This document shows positions 42,940 to 51,746 of a DNA stretch of 64,000 nt, one piece after another. A program made the translations under genes and the position numbers. Source of the stretch: Tabrizicola piscis (lineage in GTDB: Bacteria; Pseudomonadota; Alphaproteobacteria; Rhodobacterales; Rhodobacteraceae); the NCBI RefSeq assembly GCF_003940805.1, contig NZ_CP034328.1:62001-126000 (forward strand), read 5' to 3'. Position 1 is the stretch's first letter, and the number at the start of each line of letters is the position of its first letter. The notes below the pieces were generated by a model. It searched no databases, had not been told where the DNA came from, and saw only the letters and a program-made list of their open reading frames with translations.

Positions 42940-43611
42940 TCACTCCGCCCAATGCACGGTTGCGTTGTCCAGAACGGCCCGGACGGGCGCGTCCTTCGGG
43001 GGCAGGCTGGCTGCCCGTTCGACCGCCGCGCGCTTTTCTGCGCCGGTGATCAGGATGTGGATGTTGTAGGCCGCTTGCAGCACCGGCGCGGTCAGGGTGA
43101 TGCGCGGTTCCCCCGCCGCTTCGGCGCGCAGGGCCATGAGGATCGGGGCTTGGGGGGACAGCGCCTCGTCCAGTTTGTCGGCGCCGGGAAAGAGGCTTGC
43201 GGTGTGCATGTCGGTTCCCATGCCAAGCAGCAGGACCGAGATCGGCAGATGCGGCCGGACACCGTCGGACAGCGCTTCAAGCATCTCCTCCGGCGCGTCA
43301 GCGGGGGCGTAAAGCGGGATCAGCCGGGCCTGAGCGGCCCGACCGCGGATCAGGCGTTCCCGTACCAGACGGGTGTTTGACCGGTCACTGCTTTCCGGCA
43401 CCCAGCGTTCGTCGTTCAGAACCACGGCAACATTGGCCCAATCCAGATCCACGCCCGAGAGCGTATCGAAGACCGGACCCGGGGTCGTGCCGCCGGGGAC
43501 AGACAGCGTGGCCTTGCCATCGCGGCGCAGAAATTCGCCCAGTTGCCCGGCGATCTTGTCCGCGAGCGACAGCATCATCATTTCGCGGTCAGGGTAGGTT
43601 TGCAGATTCAT
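42940..43611 (-). CDS. pgl: 6-Phosphogluconolactonase
   Basis: 223 residues from MNLQTYPDR at 43611, overlapping the zwf stop by four bases. It belongs to the NagB/Pgl fold: LSVPGGTTPG near the start, VVLNDERWVP, and LLLGMGTDMHTASLFPG with the conserved GMGxDGHxAS-type catalytic region. The catalytic site here reads GMGTDMHTAS, with Met in place of the usual Gly; other residues are kept. It hydrolyses 6-phosphogluconolactone made by Zwf. Confidence 0.92.
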   Translation of the reverse strand: MNLQTYPDREMMMLSLADKIAGQLGEFLRRDGKATLSVPGGTTPGPVFDTLSGVDLDWANVAVVLNDERWVPESSDRSNTRLVRERLIRGRAAQARLIPLYAPADAPEEMLEALSDGVRPHLPISVLLLGMGTDMHTASLFPGADKLDEALSPQAPILMALRAEAAGEPRITLTAPVLQAAYNIHILITGAEKRAAVERAASLPPKDAPVRAVLDNATVHWAE

Positions 43612-45062
43612 TCCTTGATCTCCCGCCACCGGCGTCCGTCGCGGTGCATGAGCATCAACGCATCCTCTGGCCCCGAGGATCCCGGATCATAGGTCTGGGG
43701 CTTGTCACCGCGCGCTTCCCAGCCTTCGATGATCGGATCGGTCCAGGCCCAGGCAGCTTCGACCTCATCCCCGCGCATGAACAGGGTCTGGTTGCCGCGG
43801 ATCACGTCCATGATCAGACGTTCGTAGGCGTCGGGGGTTTCCTCGGCCTCGTCCCCCAGCACGGCAGCGAAGGACATGTCGAGAGGCACCTGCATCAGGC
43901 GCATGCCGCCCGGTCCCGGTTCCTTGATCATCACCATCAGGTTCATGCCTTCGTTCGGTTGCAGCCGGATCACCAGCACGTTTTCGCGCCAGCCCTTGGC
44001 ATCGTCAAAGATCGCGTGGGGCGGTTGCTTGAAGGTGATGGCAATCTCGGACGCGCGGGCCCGCAGGCGTTTGCCGGTGCGCAGGTAGAAGGGCACGCCC
44101 TGCCAGCGCCAGTTGGACACATTCACCTTGAGGGCAATGTAGCTTTCCGTCTTCGATGCCGGGTTTTCGCTATGCGCGACATAGCCCTTGTCGCCGCTGC
44201 CAGCCCCGTATTGGCCGCGCACGATGTCTTCCGGCTGCACCGGCTTCAGAGCGCGGATCACCTTGAGCTTTTCATCCCGCACGGCGTCGGGGTCAAAGTG
44301 ATAGGGCGGCTCCATCGCGATGAGGCAGAGCAGCTGCATCATGTGGTTCTGCACCATGTCCCGCATGGCGCCGGACTTGTCGTAATAGGCCCCGCGACCG
44401 TTCACGCCCACGGTTTCGGCCACGGTGATCTGGACGTGATCGACGTATTCGGCCTTCCACAGCGGTTCGAACAGGATGTTGGCAAAGCGGACCGCCATAA
44501 GGTTCTGGACGGTTTCCTTGCCAAGGTAATGATCGATCCGGTAAATCTGCGCTTCGCTGAAATGCTGAGCCAAGGCTGCGTTCAGGGCCCGCGCGCTTGC
44601 AAGGTCACGCCCGAACGGCTTTTCCACGACGATCCGGCTCCAGGCATCGGCGATGCCGTGGTCGTGCAGCCGGCTGGCGATATCACCGAACAGGCTGGGA
44701 GCGACCGAGAAGTAGAAGGCCCGCACCACGTTTGGCCGCATCAGGGCCTTAAGCGCAGCCCAGCCATTGGTGCCGGTGGCGTCAATCGGGACATAGGCCA
44801 GCCGTGCGAGGAAGGCGTCAATCACAGCAGGGTCCTGCCGGTCTTTTGGCACAAACTCCGTGATCGCGGCGCGCACCTGTTCACAAAAGGCGTCGTTGGT
44901 CAGATCGGCGCGGGCGGCCCCGATGATCCGGCTGTCATCTGGCATTTGGCCTGCCAGAAAGCGGCGGTAAAGGCCGGGAAGGATCTTGCGGCGGGCGAGA
45001 TCGCCAGTGGCGCCGAAGATCACCAGATCGAAGACATCCACCGGAATGACTCGCGAAACCAT
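43608..45062 (-). CDS. zwf: Glucose-6-phosphate 1-dehydrogenase
   Basis: 484 residues. The NADP-binding start FGATGDLARRK (16-26) and the active-site RIDHYLGKETVQN are intact. It opens the oxidative pentose-phosphate/Entner-Doudoroff route in the cytoplasm. The ribosome site is GAGGAG about 6 bases upstream. A perfect palindrome GTTAGCGCTAAC lies 25 bases before the start, so the zwf-pgl-pgi operon is probably under a LacI-type or similar regulator. Confidence 0.96.
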   Translation of the reverse strand: MVSRVIPVDVFDLVIFGATGDLARRKILPGLYRRFLAGQMPDDSRIIGAARADLTNDAFCEQVRAAITEFVPKDRQDPAVIDAFLARLAYVPIDATGTNGWAALKALMRPNVVRAFYFSVAPSLFGDIASRLHDHGIADAWSRIVVEKPFGRDLASARALNAALAQHFSEAQIYRIDHYLGKETVQNLMAVRFANILFEPLWKAEYVDHVQITVAETVGVNGRGAYYDKSGAMRDMVQNHMMQLLCLIAMEPPYHFDPDAVRDEKLKVIRALKPVQPEDIVRGQYGAGSGDKGYVAHSENPASKTESYIALKVNVSNWRWQGVPFYLRTGKRLRARASEIAITFKQPPHAIFDDAKGWRENVLVIRLQPNEGMNLMVMIKEPGPGGMRLMQVPLDMSFAAVLGDEAEETPDAYERLIMDVIRGNQTLFMRGDEVEAAWAWTDPIIEGWEARGDKPQTYDPGSSGPEDALMLMHRDGRRWREIKE

Positions 45063-45086
45063 GATCGTCTCCTCGGGGTAGCATCT

Positions 45087-45098
45087 GTTAGCGCTAAC
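45087..45098. promoter_or_regulatory. Palindromic operator candidate before zwf
   Basis: GTTAGCGCTAAC is a perfect 12-base palindrome with a central CGCG-type core, 25-36 bases before the zwf ATG. The TTAGCGCTAA core is typical of operators of LacI-family sugar regulators in alphaproteobacteria. It does not match the TTSAAVSCGYTTTGR pattern found at the agl locus, so a second regulator is likely. Confidence 0.5.
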
Positions 45099-45169
45099 GG
45101 CGTCCTTCTACAGGCTGCCCGTCCGCATGTCTAGCACCGCTGCGCGCTGTTAGGAACCGCAGGCGGGGG

Positions 45170-45868
45170 TCAGCCGTCCTCAAGCGCCAGCCAGCGTACC
45201 CGCATCAGGCCCGGTTCGGCGGCTAGGCGCTGAACGGCTTGTTCCAGCGCAAGGTCGCCCGCGCCTTCGGCAGTCACCGTCGCAGACAGGTCCAGACCCC
45301 GCCCGTCTTCGGCGACGGCAACGCCAATCTCGCTGAGGTGCAACCCGCCCAAGGACAGCGTGCGCAGCACCAGACTGCGTGCTTCGGGTTCCTGGGCTTC
45401 GGTCACGGTCAGGATCACGCGGTAGGCGCGGGTCACCGGAAGCCCGGCCCGGGTGCGACGCTTCAGCCATTTGACCAGCGGGCGCAGGCCCAGGTTCACG
45501 AAGACGACCATGCCGGTCAGCAACAGCGCGAAGTCCCAGGCCCCTGCCCCGGCCATCATGCCCACGCCTGCCGAACACCACAGCGTTGCCGCCGTGTTCA
45601 GCCCGTGGACGTTGAACCCGTCGCGAAAGATGATGCCGGCCCCAAGGAAACCGATGCCCGACACGATCTGCGCGGCGACGCGGGTTGGGCTGACCTCATC
45701 CGGGTAAAGCCCTGAAAAGGTGACGAAACTTGCCGCTCCAAGGGCAACAAGGGCGTTGGTCCGCAGCCCCGCCATCCGCTGTCGGACCTGACGTTCCGAC
45801 CCGATCACCGCCCCGCAAGCGAGGGCCGTGAACAGGTTGATTGCGGCTGTTTCGAGTGCGACGACCAC
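45170..45868 (-). CDS. MgtC/SapB-family membrane protein
   Basis: 232 residues from a GTG at 45868 (GGGGA upstream). The N-terminal half has about five hydrophobic helices with the conserved MgtC features ALACGAVIGSERQVRQRMAG and GIGFLGAGIIF. The soluble C-terminal half (about 145-232) forms an ACT-like domain found in many MgtC homologues. MgtC proteins modulate F-type ATP synthase and Mg2+ or acid adaptation in pathogens; in free-living bacteria their role is less defined. It lies on the same strand as zwf but is upstream of it, separated by 107 bases. Confidence 0.88.
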   Translation of the reverse strand: MVVALETAAINLFTALACGAVIGSERQVRQRMAGLRTNALVALGAASFVTFSGLYPDEVSPTRVAAQIVSGIGFLGAGIIFRDGFNVHGLNTAATLWCSAGVGMMAGAGAWDFALLLTGMVVFVNLGLRPLVKWLKRRTRAGLPVTRAYRVILTVTEAQEPEARSLVLRTLSLGGLHLSEIGVAVAEDGRGLDLSATVTAEGAGDLALEQAVQRLAAEPGLMRVRWLALEDG

Positions 45869-45980
45869 GATATTCCCCGATGCTTTTCCGGCATCGGATC
45901 ATGCGGCACGGTCAATGTAAATGTTTTGTAACGATTATATGACGAAAGTCCGGCGAAGGGCCGAACCCGCGCCCGGAGCC

Positions 45981-46565
45981 TTAAGCCTCCAGCTCTGCGT
46001 CCCAGTACAGATAATCCATCCAGCTTTCGTGCAGGTGGTTGGGCGGAAAACGGCGGCCATGCGCCTGCATTTCTTCGGCTGATGGCGCACGGGGGTGGCG
46101 GTTCAGGAACATCCCGGCCTGCTTGAGCGTACGTGACCCCTTGCGAAGGTTGCATGGGCTGCAGGCGGCAACCACGTTTTCCCAGGACGTGATCCCGCCC
46201 TTGGACCGGGGCAGGACATGGTCAAAGGTCAGATCGCCCTTGGCACCGCAGTACTGGCAGCAGAATTCGTCCCGCAGAAAAAGATTGAAGCGCGTGAATG
46301 CCACGCGCTTCTGGGGTTTCACATAGTCTTTCAGCACGACGACCGAGGGTATCCGGAACACCTGTCGCTGGCTGTGCACCACCTGGTCATATTCGGCGAC
46401 GATCTGCACCCGGTCCAGGACGGCAGCCTTGATCGCCTCTTGCCAGGGCCAGAGGCTGAGCGGGTAATAGCTGAGCGGCCGGTAATCGGCGTTCAGCACC
46501 AGGGCCGGGTAGTGCTTCAGTGCTGCGGGATCGCGCACGAAGTGAGTTCTGAAATCGCCGTCCAT
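45981..46565 (-). CDS. HNH endonuclease-family protein
   Basis: 194 residues from MDGDFRTHFV at 46565; the open frame continues upstream to 46634, but homologues I know start near this Met. The HNH site is complete: two CxxC pairs (C103-C106, C135-C138) for structural zinc and DH (115-116) with NLRKGSRT. An N-terminal region (LVLNADYRPLSYYPLSLWPW) is typical of a single-domain HNH family conserved as a stand-alone gene across proteobacteria. DNA or RNA nicking activity is expected; the physiological target is unknown. No other restriction genes are nearby. Confidence 0.83.
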   Translation of the reverse strand: MDGDFRTHFVRDPAALKHYPALVLNADYRPLSYYPLSLWPWQEAIKAAVLDRVQIVAEYDQVVHSQRQVFRIPSVVVLKDYVKPQKRVAFTRFNLFLRDEFCCQYCGAKGDLTFDHVLPRSKGGITSWENVVAACSPCNLRKGSRTLKQAGMFLNRHPRAPSAEEMQAHGRRFPPNHLHESWMDYLYWDAELEA

Positions 46566-46790
46566 TCCGTCAAAGACTCCCAGCTTTGCCCGTTGCCGTT
46601 CTGGCGACAGGGCGGGGGGAGCCCGCCCCGACACCGCAAACTATATCTGGCGTTTCCGCCCGCGCAACCCCCAAGCGCCTGCGACATCTTGGGGTTTATC
46701 CACAGACTGGATGCCCCAGATCGGTGACAGGCAAATGACAACGGCCCCGGAAGGGTTTCTTCCGGGGCCGTCGATCGTTTGTGGAACGGC
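46566..46790. other. 225-base intergenic region between HNH gene and coxM
   Basis: No ORF of interest. It contains a GC-rich inverted repeat (GGGCGGG...CCCGCCC near 46609-46632), a single TTATCCACA (a perfect DnaA-box match, 46696-46704), and the coxM terminator at 46741-46771. The DnaA box is isolated and is unlikely to be an origin. Confidence 0.5.
46741..46771 (-). terminator. Terminator of the cox operon
   Basis: ACGGCCCCGGAAG and CTTCCGGGGCCGT form a perfect 13-bp stem around a 5-base loop, 20 bases after the coxM stop; T-rich bases follow on the minus strand. Confidence 0.75.
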
Positions 46791-47579
46791 TTAGCCGGCG
46801 GCGGTGACCGCGCGGCCGGTCAGGACCTTGACCAGATTGGCACGATAGGCTTGCGAGCCATGCAGATCGCCGATCATGTCACCGGCATCCGCCGTCAATC
46901 CGGCAATCGCACTGGCAGAGAAGTTCGCCGACAGCGCCGCCTCGGCATCCGTCCAGCGGAAGACCCCGCCGGCCGATGCCCCGGTGACGGCCACCCGTAC
47001 CCCATCCGCATATTTCGCCACGAAGACTGCGGTCAGGGCAAAGCGGCTGGCGGGCTGGTTGAACTTTACATAGGCCGCCTTCTGCGGGATCGGGAAAACA
47101 ACGGAGGTGATGATCTCCCCTTCTTCCAGCGCAGTGGTGAACATGCCCTGAAAGTAGTCATCCGCAGCGATCTTGCGTTTGTTGGTGACCACTGTCGCGC
47201 CGGACCCCAGCACCCCTGCCGGATAGCAGGCCGCCGGGTCGTTGTTCGCCAGGCTGCCGCCGATGGTGCCGCGCGACCGCACTGCGGGGTCACCAATGCC
47301 GCCTGCCAAAGCCGCCAGCGCCGGGTACTGCGCTGCCGCTTCATGTGCCACGACCGCATGCGGTGTGGCGGCCCCGATATGCAGGCCCCCGTCGCCCATG
47401 CAGACGCCCTTCATCTCACCGATGCCGGTCAGGCTGACCAGCACCGTGGGCGCGGCCAGCCGCTGCTTCATCGTCGGGATCAGGGTTTGCCCGCCCGACA
47501 GCGCCTGCGCGCCGTCGCCGCCCATGGCCTTTACCGCATCCGCGATGGTCGAGGGCTTCACGAAGTCAAAGTTGTGCAT
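46791..47579 (-). CDS. coxM: CO dehydrogenase/xanthine dehydrogenase family FAD-binding (medium) subunit
   Basis: 262 residues. The FAD-binding domain has ALSGGQTLIPTMKQRL and the characteristic AGGIGDPAVRSRGTIGGSLA, where the TIGGS loop contacts the FAD. It passes electrons from the iron-sulfur subunit to FAD. It is the last gene of coxG-S-L-M, starting 12 bases after coxL. The symbol is by family; the true substrate may not be CO. Confidence 0.87.
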   Translation of the reverse strand: MHNFDFVKPSTIADAVKAMGGDGAQALSGGQTLIPTMKQRLAAPTVLVSLTGIGEMKGVCMGDGGLHIGAATPHAVVAHEAAAQYPALAALAGGIGDPAVRSRGTIGGSLANNDPAACYPAGVLGSGATVVTNKRKIAADDYFQGMFTTALEEGEIITSVVFPIPQKAAYVKFNQPASRFALTAVFVAKYADGVRVAVTGASAGGVFRWTDAEAALSANFSASAIAGLTADAGDMIGDLHGSQAYRANLVKVLTGRAVTAAG

Positions 47580-47591
47580 GGTATCCTCCCC

Positions 47592-49967
47592 TCACGCGTT
47601 CATCGCCGACCACACCCGCGAGGGCGAGACCGGCATGTCGATATGCGCAACCTTGTGGCCGCCACGGTGCAGCGCGTCGATCACCGCGTTGACGACGGCG
47701 GGGGGGGAGCCGATGGCCCCCGCCTCACCACAGCCTTTCACGCCCAAGGGATTGTGCGTGCAGGGCGTCTGGCAGGAATAGTCCACGTTGTAGAACGGCA
47801 CATCCTCGGCCCTTGGCATGGCGTAATCCATGTAGGACCCGGTCAGAAGCTGGCCGTTTTCGTCATAGGTCGTGAACTCGCACAGGGCCTGGCCGATCCC
47901 CTGCCCGACGCCGCCATGCACCTGACCTTCGACGATCATCGGGTTCATGATGTTGCCGAAGTCATCGGCGCAGTGGAAGGCCACCACATCGACCTTGCCG
48001 GTGCCTTCGTCCACCTCAACCTCGCAGATATAGGCGCCTGCGGGATAGGTGAAGTTGGCGGGGTCGTAGAAGGCGGTTTCCTCCAGCCCCGGTTCCAGCG
48101 TTTCCAGCGGGTAGTTGTGCGGGACATAGGCGCTGAAGGCAATTTCGCCGAAAGTCTTGGCCTTGTCGGTGCCGGCCACGGAAAACTTGCCGTCACCAAA
48201 GGTGATGTCGCCTTCTGCTGCTTCCAGCATGTGGGCGGCGATCTTCTTGCCCTTGGCGATGATCTTGTCGAGCGCCTTGTCCATCGCCGTGCCGCAGACC
48301 GCAAGGCTGCGCGACCCGTAGGAGCCCATTCCGAACGGAATGCGCGCCGTATCGCCATGGACGATTTCGACGGAGGATTCCGGGATCCCCAGCTTGTCGG
48401 CGACGATCTGGGCAAAGACCGTCTCATGCCCCTGCCCATGACTGTGAGCGCCGACCATAACGGAAAGGTTGCCGGTCGCGTTCACCCGCACGGTCGCAGC
48501 GTCGTAAAGCCCGACGCGGCTGCCAAGGACACCCACGAGGTTGGACGGCGCGATCCCGCAAGCCTCGATCCAGGTGGAAAGCCCCATGCCGCGCAGTTTG
48601 CCCTTGGCCTTGGAGGCGGCGGCGCGCTTTTCGAAGCCGGCGACGTCGGCCATCTCAATCGCCTTGTCCAGCGTCGCCTGATAGTTGCCAGTATCGTAAA
48701 GCAGGCCTACGGGCGACTGATAGGGGAACTGGTCGGGCGTCAGCAGGTTCTTGCGCCGCACGTCGAACGGATCAAGGCCAAGCTCGCGGCACATCTTGTC
48801 GATGACACGCTCCAGCGAATAGGTCGCCTCGGGGCGACCCGCGCCACGATAGGCATCGACGGGGGCGGTGTTGGTGAACACGGTCTTCACGTTCACATAG
48901 ACATGCGGCACCTTGTAGGGCCCGGACATTAGCGTGCCATGCAGGAAGGTCGGCGTCGCGGTCGAGAAGTTCGACAGATACGCGCCGACGTTGGCCAATG
49001 TTTCGGTGCGGATGGCAAGGATGTTGCCCTCAAGGTCGCTTGCCAGCTCGATCTTCGTCACATGGTCGCGGCCATGCGCGTCGGTCAGGAAGGATTCTGA
49101 CCGTTCCGCCGTCCAGCGCACCGGGCGGGCCAGTTTCTTGGCCGCCGCCAGCACCAGCGCCTCTTCGCCGTAGTGATAGATCTTCGACCCGAAGCCGCCG
49201 CCCACATCCGGGGCCACGACTTGCAGCTTGTTTTCCGGGATGCCCATGACAAACGCCGCCACCAGAAGCCGTGTCAGATGCGGGTTCTGACTGGTCGTGG
49301 TCAGCTTGTAATCGCCCGTGCCGGGGAAGAATTCACCAATGCTGGCGCGGGGTTCCATCGCATTCGGCACTAGCCGGTTGTTCACCAGTTCCAGTGTGGT
49401 GACATGCGGGGCGGCCTTGATCGCCGCGTCCACTGCGGCGCGGTTATCCTCGATCCAGCCCCAGTCAAAGCAAAGGTTGTCGGGGATTTCGTCATGCACG
49501 CGGTTGGAGGCATTGGCCACGGCGTCGGCCATGTTGACGATGGCAGGCAGTTCGTCGATCTGGCTGTTGTCCGCGATCACCTGTGCGGCGTCGCGGGCCT
49601 GCTGGTAGGTGTCGGCAATGACGGCGGCATAGGCGTCGCCCACATGGCGGACCTTGCCATGCGCCAGCACTGGTCGCTTGGGTTCGCGCATCGGGGTGCC
49701 GTCGCGGCTGTTGATCAGCCAGCCTGCCGGGTTGCCCCCGACGGCGGCGAAATCCTCACCGGTGAAGATGGCAAGAACGCCGGGCATCGCCGCAGCTTCC
49801 TCGGTCGCGACGCGCACGATCCGGCCATGCGCCACATTGGACCGCACCATCACCGCATGGGCCTGCCCGGAGATGTTCATGTCGTCGGTATAGACACCCT
49901 TCCCGGTCAGAAAGCGGACATCCTCACGGCGCTTCGAGCTTGCGCCAATTCCATGATCCTTCGGCAT
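47592..49967 (-). CDS. coxL: Molybdopterin-binding large subunit, form II CO dehydrogenase/aldehyde oxidase type
   Basis: 791 residues. Moco-binding segments are conserved: DVGGGFGSKIYHYGEE, SHGQGHETVFAQIV, and VKGCGEAGAIG with the catalytic glutamate (E748). The active-site loop reads AYRGAGR (372-378), the form II signature, instead of AYXCSFR, which carries the Cys of the Mo-S-Cu site in true CO dehydrogenase (form I). CO oxidation is thus not assured; form II enzymes are candidate aldehyde, carboxylic or other small-molecule hydroxylases. The middle of an operon coxG-coxS-coxL-coxM, 12 bases from each neighbour. Confidence 0.9.
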   Translation of the reverse strand: MPKDHGIGASSKRREDVRFLTGKGVYTDDMNISGQAHAVMVRSNVAHGRIVRVATEEAAAMPGVLAIFTGEDFAAVGGNPAGWLINSRDGTPMREPKRPVLAHGKVRHVGDAYAAVIADTYQQARDAAQVIADNSQIDELPAIVNMADAVANASNRVHDEIPDNLCFDWGWIEDNRAAVDAAIKAAPHVTTLELVNNRLVPNAMEPRASIGEFFPGTGDYKLTTTSQNPHLTRLLVAAFVMGIPENKLQVVAPDVGGGFGSKIYHYGEEALVLAAAKKLARPVRWTAERSESFLTDAHGRDHVTKIELASDLEGNILAIRTETLANVGAYLSNFSTATPTFLHGTLMSGPYKVPHVYVNVKTVFTNTAPVDAYRGAGRPEATYSLERVIDKMCRELGLDPFDVRRKNLLTPDQFPYQSPVGLLYDTGNYQATLDKAIEMADVAGFEKRAAASKAKGKLRGMGLSTWIEACGIAPSNLVGVLGSRVGLYDAATVRVNATGNLSVMVGAHSHGQGHETVFAQIVADKLGIPESSVEIVHGDTARIPFGMGSYGSRSLAVCGTAMDKALDKIIAKGKKIAAHMLEAAEGDITFGDGKFSVAGTDKAKTFGEIAFSAYVPHNYPLETLEPGLEETAFYDPANFTYPAGAYICEVEVDEGTGKVDVVAFHCADDFGNIMNPMIVEGQVHGGVGQGIGQALCEFTTYDENGQLLTGSYMDYAMPRAEDVPFYNVDYSCQTPCTHNPLGVKGCGEAGAIGSPPAVVNAVIDALHRGGHKVAHIDMPVSPSRVWSAMNA

Positions 49968-49979
49968 CGTCTTTCCCCC

Positions 49980-50465
49980 TTATTCGGCGGCCAAGGCGCT
50001 GACGTCCTGCCCGGAGGCAGCCATCACGGCCTTGACGATGTTGTGGTATCCCGTGCAGCGGCAGATGTTGCCGTCCAAGTAGTGGCGCACGTCCTGTTCG
50101 CTTGGCTTTGGGTTCTCAGCCAGCAAGGCCGCTGCAGACATCACCATGCCCGGCGTGCAGAACCCGCATTGCAGTCCGTGGTGGTCCTGAAACGCCTGCT
50201 GGATCACGCCAAGCGAGCCGTCCGCATTCGCCATCCCTTCGATCGTCCGCACATCGGCGCCGGCCACGTCCTGCGCGAAGACCGTGCAGCTTTTCACCGG
50301 CTTGCCATCGACATGCACCACGCAGGCGCCGCATTGCGACGTATCACAACCGACATGGGTGCCGGTCAGGCGCAGCCCTTCGCGCAAATAGGCGGACAGG
50401 AGTGTCCGCCCTTCAGTCTCGGCCGAGACGGCGCGGCCGTTCACGGTCATGCTGACTTTTGTCAT
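49980..50465 (-). CDS. coxS: [2Fe-2S] small subunit of the molybdenum hydroxylase
   Basis: 161 residues with two iron-sulfur domains: the N-terminal ferredoxin-type cluster ([12 protein letters not shown]...CTVF) and the C-terminal four-helix domain ([10 protein letters not shown] ... GNICRCTGY). It transfers electrons from CoxL's molybdenum to CoxM's FAD. Length and cysteine spacing are standard. It starts after coxG with a 62-base gap. Confidence 0.92.
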   Translation of the reverse strand: MTKVSMTVNGRAVSAETEGRTLLSAYLREGLRLTGTHVGCDTSQCGACVVHVDGKPVKSCTVFAQDVAGADVRTIEGMANADGSLGVIQQAFQDHHGLQCGFCTPGMVMSAAALLAENPKPSEQDVRHYLDGNICRCTGYHNIVKAVMAASGQDVSALAAE

Positions 50466-50527
50466 GCTTTCCCCTCCCTTGGGACATCCTTGGTAACGGT
50501 GCGGGGCCGCTGTATCGGCCCGCGATT

Positions 50528-51043
50528 TCAGCCGATCAGGCGTTTGAACCAGCCCTTCTTTGGTGCATCCGCCGTGGTTTCGGTCGGTTCCGGTTCATCT
50601 TCCGGACCTTCGACCGCCTCCTGAAAGCGGGTGAAAAACTCATCGGCCATCTTCTTGGCAAAGCCATCGATGATGCGGCTGCCCAGCTGGGCGATCTTGC
50701 CGCCGACCGATGCCTCGACATCATAGCTTAGCCGCGTGCCTTCGGGGATCGGGTCCAGCGTCACGTTCGCCCCGCCCTTGGCAAAGCCCGCGACACCACC
50801 CTTCCCCTCGCCCGAGATCCGCAGGCTTGCGCCTTCGACAATGTCGGACAGCTGGACAAGGCCCGTGAAGGTGGCGCTGACGGGGCCAACCTTTTGCTTG
50901 ACCACCGCCTCATACCCGTCGGCGACCGAGCCGGTAAGGCTTTGACACCCCGGAATGCAGGCCTTCAGCACCTCCGGGTCAAGAATGGCCCGCCACACGA
51001 TGGCAGGATCCGCGCCGATGTCGCGGGTGTCGCTCAGCTTCAT
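50528..51043 (-). CDS. coxG: CoxG-family carbon-monoxide dehydrogenase accessory protein (SRPBCC fold)
   Basis: 171 residues from [17 protein letters not shown] at 51043 (AGGGAA upstream; the frame continues to 51091). The SRPBCC/START-like fold is followed by an acidic linker ([15 protein letters not shown]) and a C-terminal basic amphipathic end ([10 protein letters not shown]), as in CoxG proteins that recruit the enzyme to the membrane. CoxG is thought to anchor CODH. Here it is the first gene of the cluster instead of the last, an order used by several form II loci. It diverges from the lytic transglycosylase gene. Confidence 0.87.
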   Translation of the reverse strand: MKLSDTRDIGADPAIVWRAILDPEVLKACIPGCQSLTGSVADGYEAVVKQKVGPVSATFTGLVQLSDIVEGASLRISGEGKGGVAGFAKGGANVTLDPIPEGTRLSYDVEASVGGKIAQLGSRIIDGFAKKMADEFFTRFQEAVEGPEDEPEPTETTADAPKKGWFKRLIG

Positions 51044-51226
51044 TGACGATTCCCTCGCTCCCTTGCGGTGAGAGTAAGCGAAACTTTGCAAGGGCTAAGA
51101 AGAATCTCACCGCTTCCGACACAAAATTGCGCGATCCCGGCTGCTTCTTGCCAGTTGTGTGCCGCGGCCCTTGCCAGCAACGGTGCGGCCCCGCTATCTG
51201 GCACCGTCAAAACGAAAGCCCGTGCC

Positions 51227-51691
51227 ATGCCTGTTTCCCGCCGTGCCCTTCTGCTTCTTGCCGCCAGCGCCGTGCTTGCCGGCTGTTCGCGGCGCCAACC
51301 CCCCCAGACTTCGCGCGGCGATCTGCATCCGGGCGAGACGCCGGAACTGCGGGCCTTGATCCGAAGGTCTGCGGAGGAGCACCAGATTCCGGAAAGCCTG
51401 CTGCACCGGGTGATCCAGCGCGAAAGCGACTACAACCCCCGCGCGCGAAATGGGCCCTACTACGGGCTGATGCAGATCCTGCCGCAAACCGCGCGCACCA
51501 TGGGGTTTCGGGGCGATGCGTCCGATCTGCTCGATCCCGAAACCAATCTGCGCTACGCCGGGCGCTATCTGCGCGGTGCTTGGCTTGTCGCCCGCGGGGA
51601 TCAAGACGAGGCCATCGGCTGGTACGCGCGCGGCTACTATTATGAGGCCAAGCGCCTGGGTCTTCTGGAAGAGACCGGCCTGCGCGCCTGA
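51227..51691 (+). CDS. Lytic transglycosylase lipoprotein (SLT domain)
   Basis: 154 residues from MPVSRRALLLLAASAVLAGC at 51227 (lipobox LAGC, Cys20). The SLT domain has the catalytic glutamate E66 in IQRESDYNPRA, followed by GLMQILPQTARTMGF and AGRYLRG. It cleaves peptidoglycan at the outer-membrane inner face. The frame opens earlier, but the upstream part has no signal. Its size is near the minimum for an active SLT enzyme; the helical lid after the core is short. Followed by the palindromes of locus C. Confidence 0.87.
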   Translation: MPVSRRALLLLAASAVLAGCSRRQPPQTSRGDLHPGETPELRALIRRSAEEHQIPESLLHRVIQRESDYNPRARNGPYYGLMQILPQTARTMGFRGDASDLLDPETNLRYAGRYLRGAWLVARGDQDEAIGWYARGYYYEAKRLGLLEETGLRA

Positions 51692-51695
51692 GAGC

Positions 51696-51739
51696 CAAAT
51701 CTTTTCGAAAAGATTTGCAAAATCCTTCGAAGGATTTTG
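51696..51739. repeat. Two abutting perfect 22-bp palindromes (locus C)
   Basis: 51696-51717 has arms CAAATCTTTT and AAAAGATTTG around CG; 51718-51739 has arms CAAAATCCTT and AAGGATTTTG around CG. They join without a gap between the converging stops of the transglycosylase (51691) and mttB-like (51747) genes. Same form as loci A and B. Confidence 0.75.
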
Positions 51740-51746
51740 GCCCGCG

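Noticed and set aside
45981..46565. HNH protein as part of a restriction or defence system
   Set aside because: It stands alone, with no methyltransferase, helicase or ATPase partner nearby, and matches a widely conserved stand-alone HNH family.
46696..46704. TTATCCACA, a perfect DnaA-box match
   Set aside because: A single copy without an AT-rich region, further boxes or dnaA/gidA neighbours is expected by chance and does not indicate an origin.
46791..49967. Aerobic CO dehydrogenase as a firm assignment
   Set aside because: The CoxL loop is AYRGAGR and lacks the Cys ligand of the Mo-Cu site, so only a form II molybdenum hydroxylase is supported.
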